Positions 28,512 to 38,355 are shown, numbered from the stretch's first letter. The stretch: DNA of 64,000 bases from Streptomyces paradoxus (GCF_014202475.1 NZ_JACHGV010000006.1:124001-188000), one strand, 5' to 3'. Numbers and translations are program-made. The notes: generated from the letters alone by a model not told the origin.

Positions 28512-29416
28512 GGGCGTCCCTTCCCGGGGTCGAGATCCGCGAGCCACAGGCGCTGCAGCATGTGCCAGTCCTCAGGATGATCGGCGATGCCGGTGGCGAA
28601 GGCGTCGGCCAGCGCCTGCGTCATGGCGGAGGTCTTCTCGGCCCGCGTTCCCGACTCGGGCACCTCGACCGGCGGGTGGACGCGGCCCCGCATCACGGGC
28701 GATTCGTCGTACCAGAGCGTGACGGGCAGCAGCAGGGCACCCGTCTGCTGGGCGAGCAGGGCCGGTCCGGCCGGCATCCGGGCCGTGTCGCCGAAGAAGT
28801 CGACCTCGACGCCGGAGGCGGACAGGTCGCGGTCGGCGACCAGGCAGACCAGGCCGCCGTCGCGCAGCCGCCGGGCCAGGGTGCCGAAGGCGGTGCCTCC
28901 GCTGTGCGGCAGGACCTCCATGCCCAGGCCCTCGCGGTAGGCGACGAACCGGTCGTAGAGCGTCTCGGGCTTCAGGCGCTCGGCGACCGTGGTGAAGGGG
29001 ATGCCGAGCTTCGTGGTGACCCAGGCACCGGCGAGGTCCCAGTTGGCCAGGTGCGGCAGGGCGAGGACGACGCCCTTGCCGGCGGCCAGGCCCTCGGTGA
29101 GGTGGTGCAGGTCCTTGCCCTCGAAGCCGCCCTTGATCCGCTCCTCGCTCCAGGCCGGGAGGCGGAAGGACTCCATCCAGTAGCGCAGGTAGGAGCGCAT
29201 GCCCGCGCGGGACAGCTCGGCCAGGCGCTCGGGGCTCGCGTCCGGCACCACGCGCGCGTAGTTGCTCTCCAGGCGCTGGACGCCCTTGCCGCGCTGCTTC
29301 CAGGCCGCGTCGGCGATGGTCCGGCCGAGCCGTGCGGCGACCGGCTCGGGGAGCTTCTTGACCGTGCCCCAGCCGAGGCCGTACAGCGCGTCCGTCAGCC
29401 GGTCCTGTGCGCTCAC
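28508..29416 (-). CDS. Phosphatidylinositol mannoside acyltransferase (PatA-like)
   Basis: 302 aa of the HtrB/lauroyl acyltransferase superfamily. The catalytic H-x4-E/D-type region is seen in ALPHLANWDLAGAWV, and the second conserved block is LVADRDLSASGVEVDFFG. In actinobacteria this enzyme adds a fatty acid to the mannose of PIM. It sits between the phosphatidylinositol-phosphate synthase and PimA, with GTGA overlaps at both ends, so the three steps are expressed together. GTG start at 29416. Confidence 0.92.
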   Translation of the reverse strand: MSAQDRLTDALYGLGWGTVKKLPEPVAARLGRTIADAAWKQRGKGVQRLESNYARVVPDASPERLAELSRAGMRSYLRYWMESFRLPAWSEERIKGGFEGKDLHHLTEGLAAGKGVVLALPHLANWDLAGAWVTTKLGIPFTTVAERLKPETLYDRFVAYREGLGMEVLPHSGGTAFGTLARRLRDGGLVCLVADRDLSASGVEVDFFGDTARMPAGPALLAQQTGALLLPVTLWYDESPVMRGRVHPPVEVPESGTRAEKTSAMTQALADAFATGIADHPEDWHMLQRLWLADLDPGKGRP

Positions 29417-30114
29417 GTGGCCGCCTCGCTCCCGTGGGAGGCGTTCTGCTGCTCGTCCTCATCATCCTGCTCGCCCTGCGCGGCGGCCTCGGCCTCAGCG
29501 GACTCCCGGCGGACCGTGACGACCCGCTGGATCAACGTGACGAGGCTACCGACGGCGACGATCCACAGAGCGACGGGCAGCAGGTACTGGATGCCGGGCA
29601 CGCCGAACTTGTGCAGGCCCGCGAAACCGGCCGCGACCAGGGAGATCACCAGCCGCTCGGCCCGCTCGACGAGCCCGTTGACCGCGACCGGCAGACCGAT
29701 CGACTCGCCCCGGGCCTTGGTGTACGACACCACCTGGCCGCTGGCCAGGCAGAAGATCGAGACGGCGCACAGGACGAGGTCGTCGCCACCACCGGCGTAC
29801 CACAGGATGAAGCCGCCGAAGATCGCGCCGTCGGCGACCCGGTCGAGCGTGGAGTCCAGGAAGGCGCCCCAGCGGCTGGAGCGGCCGAGCTGACGGGCCA
29901 TGTTGCCGTCGACGAGGTCGGAGAACACGAAGAGCGTGATCACGACCGTGCCCCAGAAGAACTCGCCCATGGGGTAGAAGACCAGCGCGCCCGCGACCAC
30001 ACCGGCGGTGCCGATGAGCGTGACGGTGTCGGGGCTGACGCCCCGCCGGATCAGAAACGCGGCGAACGGTGTGAGGACACGCGTGAAGAATGCACGCGCG
30101 TACTTGTTCAGCAT
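29413..30114 (-). CDS. pgsA: Phosphatidylinositol phosphate synthase (CDP-alcohol phosphatidyltransferase)
   Basis: 233 aa from ATG 30114 (MLNKYARAFFTRVLTPFAAF); ATG 30171 is an in-frame alternative. The CDP-alcohol phosphotransferase signature D-x2-D-G-x2-A-R-x8-G-x3-D-x3-D is present: DLVDGNMARQLGRSSRWGAFLDSTLD. About six membrane helices. It most likely joins CDP-diacylglycerol with inositol 1-phosphate, the first step towards PI and PIMs, as the downstream genes indicate. A short C-terminal Glu/Gln-rich tail is present. Divergent from the EF-G paralog. Confidence 0.9.
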   Translation of the reverse strand: MLNKYARAFFTRVLTPFAAFLIRRGVSPDTVTLIGTAGVVAGALVFYPMGEFFWGTVVITLFVFSDLVDGNMARQLGRSSRWGAFLDSTLDRVADGAIFGGFILWYAGGGDDLVLCAVSIFCLASGQVVSYTKARGESIGLPVAVNGLVERAERLVISLVAAGFAGLHKFGVPGIQYLLPVALWIVAVGSLVTLIQRVVTVRRESAEAEAAAQGEQDDEDEQQNASHGSEAAT

Positions 30115-30389
30115 GGCCTTCCCGAGGGTCGGTGTCGCCGTCTGGCCCCTGCTGGCCACCGGCTGGCCCATCGTAGTCACGCGCGCGTGTGGGCGAGGTG
30201 CGGGCACCCGCACCCCTTTCGGGGGAACCCGCGAGCCGCTGGTGGGCGGTGAGATCACGTCGTTCGTATGGACGCACCGTGACGGGAGTGGGAAGGTCGA
30301 ATGACCGCGGGCGACGCCGGAGCCGCCACGCACGCGGACTCCGCGTGTCCGCGCCCACAGTGACCTCACCGTGCACGGGAGGCAGGATC

Positions 30390-32588
30390 ATGGGCGACAA
30401 GGCACAGACACACCCTGGGGCCGCCGGCAGGGCACAAGCGGCCGACCACCCTCAGTCCGTACGGAATGTGGTGCTGGTCGGCCACTCCGGATCGGGCAAG
30501 ACCACGTTGGTGGAAGCCCTCGCGCTGGCGGCGGGGGCGGTGAACCGGGCGGGCCGCGTCGAGGACGGCGGCACCGTCTCCGACTACGACGACATCGAGC
30601 ACCGGCAGCAGCGCTCGGTACAGCTCTCCCTGGTGCCCGTCGAGTGGGACGGCATCAAGGTCAATCTCCTCGACACCCCCGGATACGCCGATTTCGTCGG
30701 TGAGCTCAGGGCCGGTCTGCGCGCGGCGGACGCGGCCCTCTTCGTCGTCTCGGCCTCGGACGGCGTGGACGGCTCGACGCGCATGGTGTGGGAGGAGTGC
30801 GCGGCCGTGGGCATGCCCCGGGCCATCGTCGTCACGCACCTGGAGTCGGCGCGTTCCGACTTCGAGGAGATGACCCGCAGCTGCGCCGAGGCCTTCGGCG
30901 CGGACGACCCCGACGCGGTCCTGCCGCTCTACCTGCCGCTGCACGGCCCCCAGGCGGCCGACGGGCACGCGCCCGTGACCGGGCTGATCGGGCTCCTGTC
31001 GCAGAAACTGTTCGACTACTCGACCGGCGAGCGCAAGGAGTCCGAGCCGGGCGAGGACCAGCTGCCGCTGATCGAGGAGGCCCGCAACCGGCTCATCGAG
31101 GGGATCATCTCGGAGAGCGAGGACGAGACCCTCATGGACCGCTACCTCGGCGGGGAGCCGGTCGACGTCAAGACGCTCATCGAGGACCTGGAGCGGGCCG
31201 TCGCGCGCGGGGTCTTCTTCCCCGTCCTGGCCGCCGCCCCCGCGGCCGAGGGCTCACGGCAGGGACTCGGCACGGTGGAGCTGCTGGAGCTGATCACGCG
31301 GGGCTTCCCGACGCCGCTGGAGCACGAGACGGTGCGGGTCACGACCATCGACGGCAAGCCGCGCGAGCTCAAACCCTGCGACCCGGACGCTCCGCTGGTC
31401 GCGGAGGTCGTGAAGACGTCCTCGGACCCGTACGTGGGCCGGCTGTCGCTGATCCGCCTGTTCTCCGGCACCCTGCGCGCCGACCAGACGGTCCACGTCT
31501 CCGGGCACGGGCTGGCCGACCGCGGGCACGAGGACCACGACGTCGACGAGCGGATCGGCGCCCTGTCCACGCCGTTCGGCAAGCAGCAGCGCCCGGTGTC
31601 GCACGTCATCGCGGGCGACCTGGCCTGCGTGGCGAAGCTGAGCCGCGCCGAGACCGGCGACACCCTGTCCGCCAAGGACGACCCACTGCTCATGGAGCCG
31701 TGGCAGATGCCCGACCCGCTGCTCCCGCTGGCCATCCAGGCGCACAGCAAACCCGACGAGGACAAGCTGTCCCAGGGCCTGGCCCGGCTCGTGGCCGAGG
31801 ACCCGACGATGCGGCTGGAGCAGAACCAGGACACCCACCAGGTGGTCCTGTGGTGTCTGGGCGAGGCGCACGCCGACGTCGCCCTGGAGCGGCTGCGCAG
31901 CCGGTACGGCGTCCAGGTCGATGTCGTCCCCCACCGGGTGTCCCTGCGCGAGACGTTCGCGTCCAAGTCGGCCGGCCGGGGCAGGCACGTCAAGCAGTCC
32001 GGCGGGCACGGGCAGTTCGCGATCTGCGAGATCGAGGTCGAGCCGCTGCCCGGCGGGTCCGGCATCGAGTTCGTCGACAAGGTCGTGGGCGGTGCGGTGC
32101 CCCGGCAGTTCATCCCGTCGGTGGAGAAGGGCATCAGGGCCCAGGCCGCCAAGGGAGTGGCGGCCGGGTTTCCGCTCATCGACGTACGGGTGACCCTCCT
32201 GGACGGCAAGGCGCACTCGGTGGACTCCTCCGACGCCGCCTTCCAGACGGCCGGTGCGCTGGCCCTGCGGGAGGCCGCGGCCGACGCGAGGATCCATCTG
32301 CTGGAGCCGGTCGCCGAGGTGTCGGTGCTGGTCGGCGACGACTTCGTGGGCGCCGTGATGAGCGACCTGTCGGGACGCCGCGGCCGGGTGCTCGGCACCG
32401 AGCAGACCCCCGGCGGGCGCACCCTGATCCGGGCCGAGGTGCCCGAGATCGAGATCGGCCGGTACGCGATCGACCTGCGGTCGATGGCGCACGGCACGGC
32501 GGGGTTCAGCCGCCGGTACGCGCGTCACGAACCGATGCCGCAGCAGGTCGCGGAGCGGGTGCGTGAAGAGGAGCGCAAGGCCTCGTAG
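30390..32588 (+). CDS. Elongation factor G-like protein (EF-G2)
   Basis: 732 aa GTPase related to EF-G, of the actinobacterial EF-G2 group with unclear function. G1 is GHSGSGKTT (residues 31-39), G3 is LLDTPGYADF. The G4 position reads VVTHLESAR, so the canonical NKxD is not preserved. Domains II to V follow, including PHRVSLRETFASKS, GRGRHVKQSGGHGQFAICEIE and a C-terminal YARHEPMPQ. ATG 30390 was chosen over earlier in-frame starts because GGGAGG lies eight bases before it and homology begins there. Confidence 0.93.
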   Translation: MGDKAQTHPGAAGRAQAADHPQSVRNVVLVGHSGSGKTTLVEALALAAGAVNRAGRVEDGGTVSDYDDIEHRQQRSVQLSLVPVEWDGIKVNLLDTPGYADFVGELRAGLRAADAALFVVSASDGVDGSTRMVWEECAAVGMPRAIVVTHLESARSDFEEMTRSCAEAFGADDPDAVLPLYLPLHGPQAADGHAPVTGLIGLLSQKLFDYSTGERKESEPGEDQLPLIEEARNRLIEGIISESEDETLMDRYLGGEPVDVKTLIEDLERAVARGVFFPVLAAAPAAEGSRQGLGTVELLELITRGFPTPLEHETVRVTTIDGKPRELKPCDPDAPLVAEVVKTSSDPYVGRLSLIRLFSGTLRADQTVHVSGHGLADRGHEDHDVDERIGALSTPFGKQQRPVSHVIAGDLACVAKLSRAETGDTLSAKDDPLLMEPWQMPDPLLPLAIQAHSKPDEDKLSQGLARLVAEDPTMRLEQNQDTHQVVLWCLGEAHADVALERLRSRYGVQVDVVPHRVSLRETFASKSAGRGRHVKQSGGHGQFAICEIEVEPLPGGSGIEFVDKVVGGAVPRQFIPSVEKGIRAQAAKGVAAGFPLIDVRVTLLDGKAHSVDSSDAAFQTAGALALREAAADARIHLLEPVAEVSVLVGDDFVGAVMSDLSGRRGRVLGTEQTPGGRTLIRAEVPEIEIGRYAIDLRSMAHGTAGFSRRYARHEPMPQQVAERVREEERKAS

Positions 32589-32633
32589 TTGGCGCCGGGC
32601 GCACAACAAGTGCCCCTCTGACGGCTCCCCTCC

Positions 32634-32670
32634 GCGGGGGCGGGCGGCTTGACAGGCCACCCGCCCCCGC
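32634..32670 (+). terminator. Terminator after the EF-G2 gene
   Basis: A GC-rich stem with one mismatch: left arm 32634-32647 (GCGGGGGCGGGCGG), right arm 32657-32670 (CCACCCGCCCCCGC), nine-base loop. It is 45 nt past the EF-G2 stop. Confidence 0.7.
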
Positions 32671-32760
32671 CTGCCGGTTCGGACGGATACGCTGATGACC
32701 TGATCAACAGGTGTGCGGAGCGCGGAAGTCGGGAAGGCCGCAGATGCGGATGCGGCAGCG

Positions 32761-34428
32761 ATGGGGGCGGCAGTGACGGACGGATTCGACTTCAGCCCTG
32801 GGGCCCAGGTGCCTCTGGCGGGTGCGAGCGGCCAGACGGCGGCGACCTACGCGCTGGCCGCGGCGGCGTACCGCGACGACGAGGTCACCAAGATCCTGGC
32901 CGCCGACAACGAGTGGCACCAGTCCAAGGTGACTCCGCCGCGCCCGTGGGCGAAGATCTTCCGCCCCCGGTTCGGCGAGGCCTTCTCCCGCGCGGTGATC
33001 GACCGGATGCTGGGGGCCGGGCGCAAGCCGGTCATCCAGTCCTTCGGCATCGAGCCCCAGGTCGTCGTCGAGCACTGCCTGGCGGCCCACCGCATCCGCC
33101 GTGACCGCGACAACTGGCTCTCGGCGATCACGGTGATCTGCGGGCTGCTCTTCCTGCCCGGCTTCCTCGTGTGGCTGCTGGTGTTCACGCTGCGCACCAC
33201 CATGACCAAGCGCGAGGACAAGCGTGCCGGCGCCCTCGCCACCACACTGCTGGTCGCCGTGGGCGCGCTGGCCGTGCTGTTCCTGATCCGCATGCCGTTC
33301 ACCGGATTCTGGGCCCTGTACGGACGCGCGGCGGTGATCATGCCGGTCGTCGGCTGGTTCTGGGCCAAGCAGATCTGCGAGCGGACCGCCCGCGATCTGC
33401 GGGAGCGCTGGTCGAGCATGCTGTCGGGCGGCGGTGTGGGCGCCAAGATCCCCGAGGCCGTCCCCGGCAACCCCGGTGACGCGGCCGAGCAGGTCCGCAA
33501 GGAGCTGGCCCGCCTGGCCGCCGAGCAGCGTTCCAACTCGGTCTTCTACGCCGGCCCCAAGGGCATACTCGGCATGGGCACGCGATGGGGCAGCTGGCAG
33601 CTGGCCGAGGAGCTGGTCTCCGCCGATCCCGGCAAGGAGTTCCACCCGTTCCGCAGCTGGGACGTCATCGTGGCGATCCAGGGCGGTCTCGGCATGCTGG
33701 AGCGCACGTCCATCAACACCGGCGGCTTCCCCAAGCCGTCCATCACGCACTGGATCGTCTCGCCGATCGGCGAGAAGGCGACGGAGGTGTCCCGGCCGAG
33801 CGGCACGGACGTCGACGCGTACACGGTCCGGACGCACGCCGTGCAGGACATCTGCAACAAGCAGCAGTTCGGCAGCGGCGACCGGCACTACCTGGGCGTG
33901 CAGTGGACCCTGTGGGACGGGCACCTGGTGATCACGATGCTGATCACCGTGACCGTGCTGCACGACACGCTGCGCATCGAGGTCACCGGGCATGCCCTGG
34001 GACCGGTCAACCCGCTGTTCAACGAGAAGCCGGCGGCCAAGGAGAAGGCGGTGCAGAAGGCCTTCCGGTTCTGGGAGACCCGGACCGTGAAGCTCCCGCT
34101 GATCGACGCCGACGAGGTGGTACGGCTGGCCGCGCGCGCCCCGCTGACCTGGTATCCGCCGCTGCTGAACTGGCTCGGCGGCAGCCTGACGCTGCCGGAG
34201 CCGTTCGGTCTGCGGCACGCCTGGGCCGACCAGCCGTGGCGGCATCGGTTCATGGCGGACGACGCGCTGCGGGCGGCCACTCCTGTGCTGCGGGTGGTGC
34301 ACGCGGCGGCGCTGAAGGTGCTGCGGGAGAACGGGGTCGACGTGGAGAAGTTCGGGTCCCGGTCGTCGGCGCTCAGCGGTGCGGTTCAGGAGGCCTCGCC
34401 GAGGAAGGCCGACGTCTACGACGCGTAG
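32761..34428 (+). CDS. Uncharacterised membrane protein
   Basis: 555 aa from ATG 32761; a GTG four codons inside (32773) is equally possible. Two to three hydrophobic helices are visible around WLSAITVICGLLFLPGFLV, TTLLVAVGALAVLFLI and GRAAVIMPVVGWFWA. The rest is a large soluble region with no motif I recognise. A similar gene lies between the EF-G2 and HIT genes in other streptomycetes, from memory, so it is probably conserved in the genus. It is convergent with the HIT gene. Confidence 0.75.
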   Translation: MGAAVTDGFDFSPGAQVPLAGASGQTAATYALAAAAYRDDEVTKILAADNEWHQSKVTPPRPWAKIFRPRFGEAFSRAVIDRMLGAGRKPVIQSFGIEPQVVVEHCLAAHRIRRDRDNWLSAITVICGLLFLPGFLVWLLVFTLRTTMTKREDKRAGALATTLLVAVGALAVLFLIRMPFTGFWALYGRAAVIMPVVGWFWAKQICERTARDLRERWSSMLSGGGVGAKIPEAVPGNPGDAAEQVRKELARLAAEQRSNSVFYAGPKGILGMGTRWGSWQLAEELVSADPGKEFHPFRSWDVIVAIQGGLGMLERTSINTGGFPKPSITHWIVSPIGEKATEVSRPSGTDVDAYTVRTHAVQDICNKQQFGSGDRHYLGVQWTLWDGHLVITMLITVTVLHDTLRIEVTGHALGPVNPLFNEKPAAKEKAVQKAFRFWETRTVKLPLIDADEVVRLAARAPLTWYPPLLNWLGGSLTLPEPFGLRHAWADQPWRHRFMADDALRAATPVLRVVHAAALKVLRENGVDVEKFGSRSSALSGAVQEASPRKADVYDA

Positions 34429-34439
34429 GTGCCGGGAGG

Positions 34440-34988
34440 TCAGACGGTCGGCCAGGCCTCCGCCAGCATCTTCCTCGTGTCCGCCAGCAGCTGCGGCAGG
34501 ATCCGCGTGTGCCCCACGACCGGCATGAAGTTCGTGTCCCCGCCCCAGCGCGGCACGATGTGCTGGTGCAGGTGCGCCGCGATGCCCGCGCCCGCGACCG
34601 TGCCCTGGTTCATGCCGATGTTGAAGCCGTGCGCGCCGGAAGCCGTGCGCAGGGCCGTCATGGCCTGCTTGGTGAGCTCGCCGAGCTCGGCGGTCTCCCC
34701 CGCCGTGAGGTCGGTGTAGTCGGCGACGTGCCGGTAGGGCACGGTCATCAGGTGCCCGCCGTTGTACGGGTAGAGGTTGAGCACCGCGTAGACCTGCTCG
34801 CCGCGCCGGACGACGAGGCCGTCCTCGTCGGACTTGGCCGGGATCGAGCAGAAGGGGCAGCCGTCGCCGGCGCCCGGGCCGGTGGGCTTGTTCTCGCCCT
34901 GGATGTAGGCCATCCGGTGGGGCGTCCACAGACGCTGGAACGCGTCCTGCGTCCCCACTCCCAGCTGCTGCTCCGGCTCACTCGTCAT
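34440..34988 (-). CDS. HIT family hydrolase (Ap4A phosphorylase-like)
   Basis: 182 aa. The histidine triad is HLHQHIVPRW (H-x-H-x-H). A CPFC pair near residue 48 (GCPFCSIPAKS) is the N-terminal half of a zinc site found in the Ap4A phosphorylase branch. Substrates of this branch are dinucleoside polyphosphates or adenylylated nucleotides; the exact one is not evident. ATG 34988 (TSEPEQQ) chosen; a second in-frame ATG four codons earlier also exists. It lies downstream of thrS. Confidence 0.9.
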   Translation of the reverse strand: MTSEPEQQLGVGTQDAFQRLWTPHRMAYIQGENKPTGPGAGDGCPFCSIPAKSDEDGLVVRRGEQVYAVLNLYPYNGGHLMTVPYRHVADYTDLTAGETAELGELTKQAMTALRTASGAHGFNIGMNQGTVAGAGIAAHLHQHIVPRWGGDTNFMPVVGHTRILPQLLADTRKMLAEAWPTV

Positions 34989-35027
34989 GCAGTGCAGCAT
35001 ATGGCGTCGAGCTGGGGGGACGGCAAA

Positions 35028-35051
35028 GGCCCCCGGGATCTCCCGGGGGCC
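35028..35051 (-). terminator. thrS terminator
   Basis: 11-bp stem: GGCCCCCGGGA (35028-35038) with TCCCGGGGGCC (35041-35051), followed in the minus-strand transcript by three U residues. It starts 14 nt after the thrS stop. Confidence 0.85.
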
Positions 35052-35065
35052 CGTGCGGCGCGCGA

Positions 35066-37042
35066 TCAGACCTGAGCGCGCTCCTCGACGATCTTCTGGA
35101 TCTTCGCGATGGCCTCGTCGAAGGGGATGCCGTTCTCCTGCGAGCCGTCGCGGTAGCGGAAGGACACGGACTCGTGGGACATGTCCTCGTCGCCCGCGAT
35201 GACCATGAAGGGCACCTTCTGCTTCTGGGCGTTGCGGATCTTCTTCTGCATGCGGTCGGAGGAGGAGTCGACCTCGACGCGCAGGCCCTTCTTCCTGGCC
35301 GCGGCGGCGAACTTCTCCAGGTACTCCACGTGCGCGTCGCCGATCGGGATGCCGACGGCCTGGACGGGGGCCAGCCACGCCGGGAAGGCACCCGCGTAGT
35401 GCTCCAGGAGCACCGCGAAGAAGCGCTCGATCGAGCCGAACAGGGCGCGGTGGATCATGACCGGGCGCTGCTTGGAGCCGTCGGGACCCGTGTACTCCAG
35501 GTCGAAGCGCTCCGGCAGGTTGAAGTCGAGCTGGATCGTCGACATCTGCCAGGTGCGGCCGATGGCGTCCTTGGTCTGGACGGAGATCTTCGGGCCGTAG
35601 AAGGCGGCGCCGCCCGGGTCGGGAACGAGGGGCAGGCCCTGCTTCTCGGCGACCTGGCGCAGCGTCTCCGTGGCCTCCTCCCAGGCCTCGTCCGAGCCGA
35701 CGAACTTCTCCGGGTCCTTGGTGGACAGCTCCAGGTAGAAGTCGGTCAGGCCGTAGTCGCGCAGCAGGCCGAGGACGAAGGTGAGCGTCTTGTCGAGCTC
35801 TTCCGACATCTGCTCGCGCGTGCAGTAGATGTGCGCGTCGTCCTGAGTGAATCCGCGGGCCCGGGTCAGGCCGTGCACGACGCCCGACTTCTCGTACCGG
35901 TACACCGTCCCGAACTCGAAGAGGCGCAGCGGCAGTTCACGATAGGAACGTCCGCGCGCGTCGAAGATCAGGTTGTGCATCGGGCAGTTCATGGGCTTGA
36001 GGTAGTAGTCCACGCCCTCGTCGAGCTGCATGGGCGGGTACATGCCGTCGGCGTACCAGTCCAGGTGGCCCGAGGTCTCGAAGAGCTTCCCCTTGGTGGC
36101 GTGCGGGGTGTAGACGAACTCGTAGCCCTCTTCCTCGTGGCGGCGCCGCGAGTAGTCCTCCATGACCCGGCGGATGATGCCGCCCTTGGGGTGGAAGACG
36201 GCGAGGCCCGAGCCGATCTGCTCCGGGACGGAGAACAGGTCGAGCTCGCTGCCGAGCTTGCGGTGGTCGCGCTTCTCGGCCTCGGCGAGGAACTCCAGGT
36301 GCGCCTTCAGCTCGTCCTTGGTGGGCCAGGCGGTGCCGTAGATGCGCTGGAGCATGGGGTTCTTCTCGCTGCCGCGCCAGTAGGCGGCCGCGTTGCGCAT
36401 CAGCTTGAACGCCGGGATGGCGCGGGTCGACGGCAGGTGGGGGCCCCGGCAGAGGTCCTTCCAGCACAGGTCGCCGGTCTTGGCGTCCAGGTTGTCGTAG
36501 ATCGTCAGCTCGCCGGCGCCGACCTCGACGTCCGCGCCGTCGTCGTGCGAGGCGGAGCCCTTGAGGCCGATCAGCTCCAGCTTGTACGGCTCCTCGGCCA
36601 GTTCCTCGCGGGCCTCGTCGTCGGTGACGACCCGGCGGGAGAAGCGCTGTCCGCGCTTCTGGATCTCCTGCATCTTCTTCTCGATGGCCTTGAGGTCATC
36701 GGGGTGGAAGGGCTTCTCGACGTCGAAGTCGTAGTAGAAGCCGTCCTTGACGGGCGGGCCGATGCCGAGCTTGGCCTCGGGGAAGAGCTCCTGCACGGCC
36801 TGCGCCATCACGTGCGCGGTGGAGTGGCGCAGAATGTTGAGGCCGTCCTCGGAGGAGATCTCGACGCCCTCGACCTCGTCGCCCTCGGACAGGGCGTACG
36901 ACAGGTCCCTGAGCTCGCCGGCCACGCGCGCGGCGATGATCGAGCGCTCGCCGGCGAAGAGCTCGGCGGCCGTAGTGCCCGTCGTCACCACGCGTTCTTC
37001 CCGCTCGGAATCGCGCTGGATGATCACACGGACGTCTGACAC
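35066..37042 (-). CDS. thrS: Threonine--tRNA ligase
   Basis: 658 aa class II synthetase. Order of domains: TGS (SDVRVIIQRDSEREER), the N2 editing domain with RHSTAHVMAQA (H-x3-H), the catalytic core with the zinc-binding Cys in KPMNCPMHNLIF, motif 2 FGTVYRYEKSGVVHGLTRARGF, and motif 3 IHRALFGSIERF, then the anticodon-binding domain. The frame is open far upstream, but GTG 37042 has GGAGAG six bases before it and gives the normal length. A T-box leader was not seen. Confidence 0.97.
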   Translation of the reverse strand: MSDVRVIIQRDSEREERVVTTGTTAAELFAGERSIIAARVAGELRDLSYALSEGDEVEGVEISSEDGLNILRHSTAHVMAQAVQELFPEAKLGIGPPVKDGFYYDFDVEKPFHPDDLKAIEKKMQEIQKRGQRFSRRVVTDDEAREELAEEPYKLELIGLKGSASHDDGADVEVGAGELTIYDNLDAKTGDLCWKDLCRGPHLPSTRAIPAFKLMRNAAAYWRGSEKNPMLQRIYGTAWPTKDELKAHLEFLAEAEKRDHRKLGSELDLFSVPEQIGSGLAVFHPKGGIIRRVMEDYSRRRHEEEGYEFVYTPHATKGKLFETSGHLDWYADGMYPPMQLDEGVDYYLKPMNCPMHNLIFDARGRSYRELPLRLFEFGTVYRYEKSGVVHGLTRARGFTQDDAHIYCTREQMSEELDKTLTFVLGLLRDYGLTDFYLELSTKDPEKFVGSDEAWEEATETLRQVAEKQGLPLVPDPGGAAFYGPKISVQTKDAIGRTWQMSTIQLDFNLPERFDLEYTGPDGSKQRPVMIHRALFGSIERFFAVLLEHYAGAFPAWLAPVQAVGIPIGDAHVEYLEKFAAAARKKGLRVEVDSSSDRMQKKIRNAQKQKVPFMVIAGDEDMSHESVSFRYRDGSQENGIPFDEAIAKIQKIVEERAQV

Positions 37043-37134
37043 CGGTCTCTCCTGACTGAAGGGGGCCGCGGGCGCCATACCGGAGCGCGCGCACGAGTAA
37101 GGATCGTACCGACCCGGGACCACCCTTCGCGAAA

Positions 37135-38355
37135 TCAGTCCCCGCAGTCCCCTCCGCAGGCCTCCTCGAAGAAGTCGAGGTTCTCGTGGAGCTCCTTCAT
37201 CAGCCGGTCCCGCTCGGCGTCGTCGACCTGGACGGGAACGACGCCGTGGGCGCCGGTGAGGCGGCGGAATCCGCCCCGGCTCTCCAGCCGCCCCTGCACC
37301 CGCACCGGGAGTCCGACCAGGTGGGCGTGCCCGGCGATCCGGTAGGCCTCCTCGTCGAGGGTGATCCGGACGTTCGGCACGTCGGCCCCGGCCAGCACGC
37401 GCAGCCGTACGGTGCCGTCGCCGCGCGGCCCGGACCTGCGCAGCCGTACCACCGCCCCCGTGATCCGCACCGGGACCGCGGGTTCCTCGCGCAGGTAGCG
37501 GGCGGCCGCCTCGCGCAGCACGGCCAGGTCGCCGGGCGAGAACTCGACGGGCTCGGCGGCGGACGCGCAGCCCTCGGGCACCCCGGCCGCGGGGGCCCAT
37601 TCGACGGCGATCCGGGCGCCCTCGGTGCCCCGGACGAGGGCGACGAGGGCCTCGGTGAGCTCGTGGCTCACTCCTGCCTCGACGGCGGCGTCGAAGGCGT
37701 CCATGCCGCCGGTGGCCCGCTGGTAGTCGATGGCCTCCCGGGCGGCGAAGAGGGCCTGGTGGAGGCGTACGGCGAGGGGGCGGCCGCCGGCGACCGGGAC
37801 GAAGGCCGTGAGCCGGCCGTCGGTGGCGGAGCCGACGAGGACGTTCTCCAGGGCCGCGGCGGCGGAGCGGCGGTGGCGGGCGCCGTGGTAGCCGGCCCGG
37901 GCGCGGGTGGCGAGAGCGGCGGCGAGCAGCATCCGGCGGGCGGCCCCGCGCAAACGGTCCTCGACAGTCCAGGAGGCCGCGCCGGCGGGTCCGGCGGGGG
38001 CGTCGTGCCACCAGCGGATCTCGTCGCTGGGCACGGCGAGGGAGACGAGGACCTCACGGGCGGAGGGCGAGCCGCTGCGGGACAGGGCGAGCAGGGCCTC
38101 GCCGAGCAGGTCGTCGCTGTCGGGGAAGGCGCGGGTCTCCGGCACCAGGAGGCTGGTGCCGCTGCCGCCGGGGCCGGGCGGGGTCCAGCGGCCGTAGCGT
38201 CCGGGGGCGCCGCCGCGCCGCTGCCAGCCGTGCCGGCGCAGCAGGGCGCTGAGCACCGCCGGGTCGACCTCGGCGGGTTCGGGTGAGGGGCCGGCTGTGT
38301 CGACGGGGTGGGGCCGCACGGGCCTCAGGGGTTCCTCGGTCGGGCGGTGCGTCAC
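37135..38355 (-). CDS. Uncharacterised actinobacterial protein
   Basis: 406 aa from GTG 38355 (THRPTEEP follows). No transmembrane segment. The middle is Ala/Arg-rich and helical, with AALENVLVGSATDGRLTAFVPVAGGRPLAVRL; the C-terminal part (VRVLAGADVPNVRITLDEEAYRIAGHAHLVGLPVRVQGRL) looks like a beta-rich small domain, possibly OB-like. It ends with a Cys pair, ACGGDCGD. Its start overlaps the DUF4365 gene stop by four bases (GTGA), so the two are translationally coupled and may act together. The function is unknown. Confidence 0.7.
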   Translation of the reverse strand: MTHRPTEEPLRPVRPHPVDTAGPSPEPAEVDPAVLSALLRRHGWQRRGGAPGRYGRWTPPGPGGSGTSLLVPETRAFPDSDDLLGEALLALSRSGSPSAREVLVSLAVPSDEIRWWHDAPAGPAGAASWTVEDRLRGAARRMLLAAALATRARAGYHGARHRRSAAAALENVLVGSATDGRLTAFVPVAGGRPLAVRLHQALFAAREAIDYQRATGGMDAFDAAVEAGVSHELTEALVALVRGTEGARIAVEWAPAAGVPEGCASAAEPVEFSPGDLAVLREAAARYLREEPAVPVRITGAVVRLRRSGPRGDGTVRLRVLAGADVPNVRITLDEEAYRIAGHAHLVGLPVRVQGRLESRGGFRRLTGAHGVVPVQVDDAERDRLMKELHENLDFFEEACGGDCGD

